From positions 15,316,501 through 15,380,500 of the forward strand of contig AP031353.1 of assembly GCA_037833965.1 (NCBI GenBank): a stretch of 64,000 nucleotides of DNA. The letters run 5' to 3'. The notes beneath the pieces were generated by a model. The model searched no databases. It was not told where the DNA came from and saw nothing but the letters and a program-made list of their open reading frames with translations. The position numbers were made by a program, and so were the translations under genes. The stretch comes from Marchantia polymorpha subsp. ruderalis (lineage: Eukaryota; Streptophyta; Marchantiopsida; Marchantiales; Marchantiaceae). This document shows positions 58,401 through 64,000 of the stretch, piece after piece; position 1 is the stretch's first letter; every line of letters starts with the position of its first letter.

Positions 58401-59918
58401 CGAAGGATTACAGGCTTGACTTTGTTCCGGACGAGCTATGGCAGACTCGTGACATGCAAGAATGGTCTCAGAGTGATGTACAGAAGCTGCTTGATGAGGC
58501 CGAAGCTTCGCTAGTATCTGCTGCAGCTCGTTTACGGTTGCCTGTTGAACTCATTCGGAAGCCGAAAGCTGTTGGTGCAATCCCCAAAGAGCCAACAATC
58601 TACGAGGTAAATCTAAGTGATATGCCTTGCAAGACGAGTGCTTCATGAACATAATGGATGATTCTTCTAGAGCGAAGTTTCGACTGAGGAAATGGAGTTC
58701 ACGGAATCCTCTGCTTTTCTTGGCTGTCCTTTTCGATTAAGGCATTGCATATTTCATTCGTGGTCGACCTTCACACTGATCTTTGATGTCCATCAGCAGG
58801 TTTTGGAAGAGATGGCACTCACAGTCCAGATGCAGCTCATAGATTCAAAATTACCTTATTGTGCTTTCAATGGTGGAAATGGTAAGCTAAACATGGTGAA
58901 GGAGTCAATAACATTTCTTCAGTATCGAATGGCTGTCACCTGGCTAAACTTCTGGTCCATCTTTAGTGCAACCTTCACTGTGTGTGGGCTCTTTCTTTGT
59001 AAGGTTTAGGAAGCCTGGGAGTCCTACAAAGTAAAATCAGTTCATTGTGCTTTCTTTAGTTATGATCATTTCAGATGAGCGTTAATAAACAGCCGGATAT
59101 GTTTTAGACCAAATTAAAAGCGTGAATTCTCTACATTTTCCATTCACGGATTTTCTAACTATTCATTTCTGTTTTTTTGACGTTTCTTTGTGAACTTACA
59201 GACGTATTCGTGGATGTGGGTACGTATCATCCATAGCATCCTTGTTCCAATCTTGACTTGATTGAATCTATGTAATTGATCAGTCGTTCGTTACAAGCGT
59301 CAGGTTTTTTATACTCGTTTTTTTCAGCTGCCATACATGTTTGGATTAGATGTCCTAGTGTACTTCGATATTGGTGAACCCAAATAGATTGTCAAAGACC
59401 TGAGTACACCTAACAAGAGTGCATTGAATTGGTCTCTGCAGGAAATAAGTCCGTCGGGCTTGAAGCCCTTATGAAATTTTTGAGAAAAGGTCCGAAAGAA
59501 ACTTTGCATGTTGGAGATAGATTCACTCTCAGTGGAAACGACTCAGCAACCCGCTCGAAATGCTCCATTTTGTAAGTTTGTACCTGCTCCCATCGAGCTT
59601 CCGATTACACCTTTTTCCAGCAGTAAACTTAAATCTAACAACCTGACATCGGATAACATGACTGGGTTCAACAATCTGATAAGAACACCAACGATTTACC
59701 GTTCTGTACTCAAGTGGTATTTCGCAATTTATGATAGTGTCAAATTTCTCTGTATACGGGGAAGACTGAGCTGTAGTCCTAAGAGGACCGAAAGCGGGTT
59801 TTAACTGGTTGCTTTGTCGTGATTCAGGTGGGTTGCAAATCCTGAAGAGACAGGATTTTTTACTCGTGTCCTTCTCCGTGAAGTTCAATTGTCAAGATTG
59901 ATTCCCTATATTGAGTAA
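55407..59918 (+). CDS. ISN1-type IMP-specific 5'-nucleotidase with N-terminal extension
   Basis: This is a member of the ISN1 family (HAD-like phosphatases hydrolysing IMP to inosine, characterised in yeast and Plasmodium). Eight exons join in phase: 55407-56216, 57428-57640, 57925-58081, 58263-58606, 58800-58881, 59202-59219, 59442-59571 and 59828-59918, giving 614 aa. Family landmarks in order are RKGRLKEQDGLIEFI, LARLVPSVGRFYTPLPL, SRRRYVPPNF, and the nucleophile motif ITFDADGTLYADG (Asp355, Asp357). They continue with HVAIVTAAGYPGD, HVMGGECNYLLRV, RKPKAVGAIP, CAFNGGNDVFVDVGNKSVG, ETLHVGDRF and ILWVANPEET. The first 230 residues have no counterpart in yeast ISN1. They begin MAAASSCGCPPLVSSCA and are Ser/Arg/Gly-rich, suggesting a plastid transit peptide and linker. 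The ATG has a strong context (gagccATGG). Intron 3 uses a GC donor and exon 6 is an 18-nt microexon. Confidence 0.9.
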
Positions 59919-62900
59919 GAATAAACGTAATCTCCAGTATTGGCGAGTGCTTTGTGCATGGATGAATTCTGTATGTCGCTCGATGTCCGCCATCTCTTCC
60001 ATGTTGGTAATTGCACTACAAGGTATCTATATGGGAGGGTTTCAAATGTCACAGCTGAATGGATCTTACATACTTCACGGTGTTTCATACCTTACATCGG
60101 ATTTTCTCCGTACTGGCTACTCTTGTCAACAGTAGTGGGCTAGCGTCAAATAGACAAATAGACCTCTCTTTTGCTTCCCTACTCCTATTTAGGAAGGAAC
60201 CTGTCGGATCGGCTGCACGCATCGCCCGCTTAGGAAACCGTGATGTGTTGAACCACAGATTCTCTTTCGCTTTTATTACAAGCTTTGGCCATTTTCGCGA
60301 CACAAGACACATACGAGTGTGATTTCACAAATGCACACAAAACTTTAATGAACTTCAGGGAACAGTTAAGCTGCGTTCTCCCTCATGAGGTCTAGAGCGT
60401 AAGTGGAGAGCCATTACCCTTAAGCTGCATCGAAAATTTTCATTCACAGTTATCGTGGCCGTAAACCGGAACATAGAGGACTGTCAAATTGTAGCACAGA
60501 CTACTAAACAAAGAAGTAATATGTCAGTGTTATTTGTGACCTGAAGAGGTGATACGGCCCCGCAGGGCTTGTGACATGGTCACGATATTGCCAGACAAAT
60601 GACCTTACCATGCACACTAAACCAAATACTAAGCTAATCTATTAATAAACCGGAACAGGTGTATGTCCTAAATTTCAGAAGGTTAAAGTTTTAACTTAGC
60701 TCCCGCGAGTGAAGGTTAATGTCCTCACTTAGCTGTGGTGAAGGATGTTTGACACTAAAGGTAAATACAGGTATGTCCGCGAAACAAGTGTTGTGATAAT
60801 GATGTGTATCTCCCGCAAACGTTAAAATACATCTTCACTCCCAAACTGACGAGGGGAGGTTGAAAATGTATGGCATGGTGTTCTTCTCACTTTTCATTAA
60901 CTTCACTTTCCATGTTATCGCCAAAAGAGAATAAAGTTCATGAGTTTCAATATGCTCAATTTTTTAGCGTACTGCAAAGTTCGAGTTGTGTATAGCTATA
61001 TAAGAATATCTTCTATTTAGTTTTTCAATTGGCGTTCGATAGTACTATACTTATAGATACAAATCTATTCTAGTAATACTATGAATTTTGATTTTACCAT
61101 TACCTCCGATACATTCATTTTACGTTTGATTTGCCTTCGAGTGCATTTGACAAAGTAATCGTCATAGAAATAAACAATCTTACTTTATTTTATTTTATAT
61201 TCAGATAAAAGTAAGTTCATAGCATTTTAATTTCTTAACTTTTTTTCTGTTTGTACGAAATTTTAGCCTATATGTAGATTATCATATATCAAGTATATAA
61301 GCTATCATTTTTTTTACAAAGATTTTTTTAGATTTTTTAGATGAGAGAAGATTTTTTTGTTATTTGAGATGTGTTTGTTGTTTTAGTACTCGTTGTTCAT
61401 AAATAACATGTGTAGTTATTAATTTTTTGTCAACGATGAGATTCTTTTTAGTCTGTCTTTGTGAATGTTTGGTACTATTGTAGATAAAAAAAGGATTATA
61501 TGGTTTCATTTTTATATTAATTTGAAAGTTAGAGTATAGTCATCCTTGCTGTAGCTAGAGATGTTATGTTTACTGTGTGTCAGGTGAAAATGAATATCTC
61601 ACATCGAAAGTGAATGTCTCTCATTGAAGGAATGTTGGTTTTTCGGATGTAGTTAATTAAGGCTAGGATAGTTCTATCCTTGGTTCCACAAGAGGAAATT
61701 ATGCTAGAAAATGTAATGTTGATAAACGTGAGGGTTTTTGAATCATCACATACATCTTCTTGGATCTAAGACTAGTGCGGTGGCAATAGTAAGGATTTAT
61801 CAACATGGGGATACATAGAAAAGTAATCTTTTTGTCAACTTATTATTGAAATCTTACAAAGAGGTATGGTTGCAGATTTTGAAATGTTTGTTTTGGATGG
61901 ACGGAAGTTTATCACACTAGTAAACATGTATATCACTCTTTCCAACCTATATTCTGATTCATTTTAGGCAGCATGATTCTATTGTAACAAAAAAAATTGG
62001 TTAACTGTGCTTACAAGACTTCTTATATGATGCAACATTAAAGTTTTACGTTGTTTGTATATTATCTAACCTAGATAAATTGGATGTTATGATTGCTGTA
62101 AATATATTCTCATCACGATAACATCATATGCTAGTTCCTACAATCTCGTTGGTTTTTTTCCTTGCAACTTTTGATAGCATCTTTTTATCTTTTTTGCTAT
62201 ACAATTATAACTAATTTATTCTACATTCCATAAAATGACATATTTGCATAATTATCTTTTTTCTTTGGTTTAGATTAAATTCCAAGCTTGTGAATCTTGG
62301 CTCAATGATGCTTTAGGTTGTAGCATGCAGTATTTATTCCACTAAGATTCTTATTTTATTTTTCCTTGATTTGTTCATATATGTTTTTCTATCATTACTT
62401 GTAAAATATGATTACATCAACTGTCATATGATCATATAATGTTGGAAATACGAGTAAAGTTACTTTTAAACGCATTGGGATTGGGGTTTTTGTTTTGACG
62501 CATGATACACATTATAGTCAGATATCATTACATTGATGAAATTTGATAATTGTATTCACTTCACTTATATTACATCTATATAGAGAAACAAATTACTTTT
62601 GCAAACGTGTTGATTTCTAATCTACGCATGACTAATTTTTGAAAGGCATGGTCGTCTATCTTCTTAGATGGATTGCAAGTAAAAATATATCGATCAAAAT
62701 TTTCAATTAGATGGATGTGTGGATATATTATCTTTTTGTTAATTTTATCTTGGACCTTTAAATCTTTACTTCTACTCCAGACACAAAATTTAAAGTCAAA
62801 TCTCATGTCAAAAACTCAAAGATTTAGAGCATAATGATCTCACCATACATATGTTCTTTTTGAAATGAATGCAATTCCATCATGAATAGTGCAAAGAAAT

Positions 62901-63732
62901 TAGGTAAATTCTCAAGCAACAACAACATAGAAGTAGAATGGGTCAACTATCACATGTGGAATATACATTTCTGGTGTAAGGTGAAAAAATATTCACGGAC
63001 AGTCTTAGAATGCTTAAGTAATCTACTACAGTTAACTATATCCATCTTGGGCTATGCCATATAAGCAGCAGTGATTGTTAGTGCCCTTCACATATGCTCT
63101 ACTAGACTATTCAAGGCTTTTAAGAAGTCGAGCATTTATCTGCTCAAATTTTTACTACAAGTTAGAGTGATCCGAAACATCCCTCTCGTATATTATAAAT
63201 GGCAACGGTAAATGGTAATAGATCCGAGTAGTAACACAGAACAGATCAAGAATCGACTAGCCTTATGGTGAATCTCTCCGTCACAGCAAAGTGAGTGGGA
63301 CTTCCACCCTCAATCTGTTCATAACATCCACAATCTAGGACGTCTTTATATTATATCACATTTTTGCTAACTTTGGAGTGGCCAGAGTCATGGGGCTGTG
63401 CTCCTGTCTTTGTCCTGTGTAAAAAGCTATTAAACTCTCGTGAATGTTCTGTACAAGTAGTGATTGATTTATGGTTAAAACAGTTTCAACCTTCTTCTAC
63501 ACTTTCCTCGTGATTTTTTTGGGAATGTGGGTTAGCATTCGGAGCTAGAAATTCTGGATGACAACAAAAGATGCTACATCACTCAAAAGACTTTTGTCAC
63601 AGTCTGCTTTCGTTAAAGGGAGGACAGTCAGCTGAAATGTATCAACCATACTTTAGGACTCAGACTCAACAAATCATGCGAATAGAGAAAACATTGACTG
63701 CTGTACTGTAATAGCAAACACTTGAACACGCA
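59919..63732. other. Spacer downstream of the ISN1-like gene
   Basis: The first few hundred bases are the probable 3' untranslated region; AATAAA occurs just after the stop (59920-59925), too close to be the main signal. From about 61000 to 63100 the DNA is strongly AT-rich and only short frames exist. No terminal repeats or protein relics of a transposon were recognised. Confidence 0.45.
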
Positions 63733-64000
63733 TCAGACTGGAATGGGATAAACAGTACGATAGTACTGATGAAATGAAGAGATGGGACAATGGTCGGACG
63801 GGCCACTCGTGCGATGGGGCACAGAGACAGTCTGGGGGACATGTCTGAGTTTCCAGTCTAATGTCAGCTTGGAGGCTTTTGCGTGAACTGCTGAACTGCC
63901 CGTTTCAAAGATTGGGACCATGTCTGACGGACGCATGTGAGAGAGGTCAACAGCGGAGCAACTAACTGTTTGGCGTGGCTGGAGGTACTCCAACGTGGTG
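63733..64000 (-). other. Open frame running to the window edge, unidentified
   Basis: A minus-strand frame is open from the right edge to a stop at 63733 (about 87 codons, including MRPSDMVPIFETGSSAVHAK). It has better-than-background GC, but I recognise no domain. It may be a last exon of a gene lying mostly outside the window, part of a 3' untranslated region, or chance. Confidence 0.2.

Noticed and set aside
61000..63100. LTR retrotransposon relic
   Set aside because: AT-rich with short frames only. I found no convincing gag or pol motif, primer-binding site or long terminal repeats by eye.

Overview
The window reads as nuclear DNA of a land plant. Every gene I could model is split by short GT-AG introns. 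There are GT43 xylan synthesis, DUSP-type ubiquitin protease and Sgpp-like HAD genes with plant-style sequences, and a short TTTAGGG (plant telomere) tract. Exon-rich stretches have moderate GC, several 5' leaders are very GC-rich with trinucleotide runs, and the intergenic blocks are strongly AT-rich. This contrast, together with an ISN1-type IMP 5'-nucleotidase that to my knowledge is absent from Arabidopsis, makes me favour a bryophyte-grade plant (moss or liverwort). The species is inference only.

Seven protein-coding genes are supported by exon-by-exon reading, with phase-consistent splice sites and family motifs. From left to right: a mitochondrial-type TypA/BipA translational GTPase (minus, 606-6465, 18 exons, 677 aa); an NDUFAF6-like complex I assembly factor (plus, 8894-11713, 9 exons, 309 aa); an Sgpp-like HAD sugar-phosphatase (plus, 14523-16674, 4 exons, 229 aa); an IRX14-like GT43 glycosyltransferase (minus, 20962-22970, 3 exons, 496 aa); a UBP5-like DUSP-USP deubiquitinase (minus, 33340-40638, 13 exons, 1009 aa); a GLE1 mRNA export factor (minus, 45082-50827, 14 exons, 674 aa); and an ISN1-type IMP 5'-nucleotidase with a long, plastid-like N-terminal extension (plus, 55407-59918, 8 exons, 614 aa).

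Between the genes lie AT-rich spacers (about 17.0-19.0, 25.1-26.0, 28.9-30.4 and 61.0-63.1 kb), GC-rich leader/promoter islands (about 22.9-24.0, 40.6-42.0 and 54.6-55.4 kb), a three-copy tandem repeat at 30.85-31.11 kb and one unidentified open exon-like segment at 26.58-27.16 kb. I saw no intact transposon, tRNA, rRNA or CRISPR array. The most unusual structural signal is a set of short, almost perfect inverted duplications (arms of 10-30 bp, loops of 1-11 nt) with unrelated sequences. They are scattered in introns and spacers and look like products of a mutational process rather than a repeat family.

Functionally the genes are mostly unrelated housekeeping loci, not an operon-like cluster. 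TypA and NDUFAF6, both apparently mitochondrial, are divergently arranged around a 2.4 kb spacer. The two HAD-type phosphatases (Sgpp-like and ISN1-like) are far apart and belong to different families.
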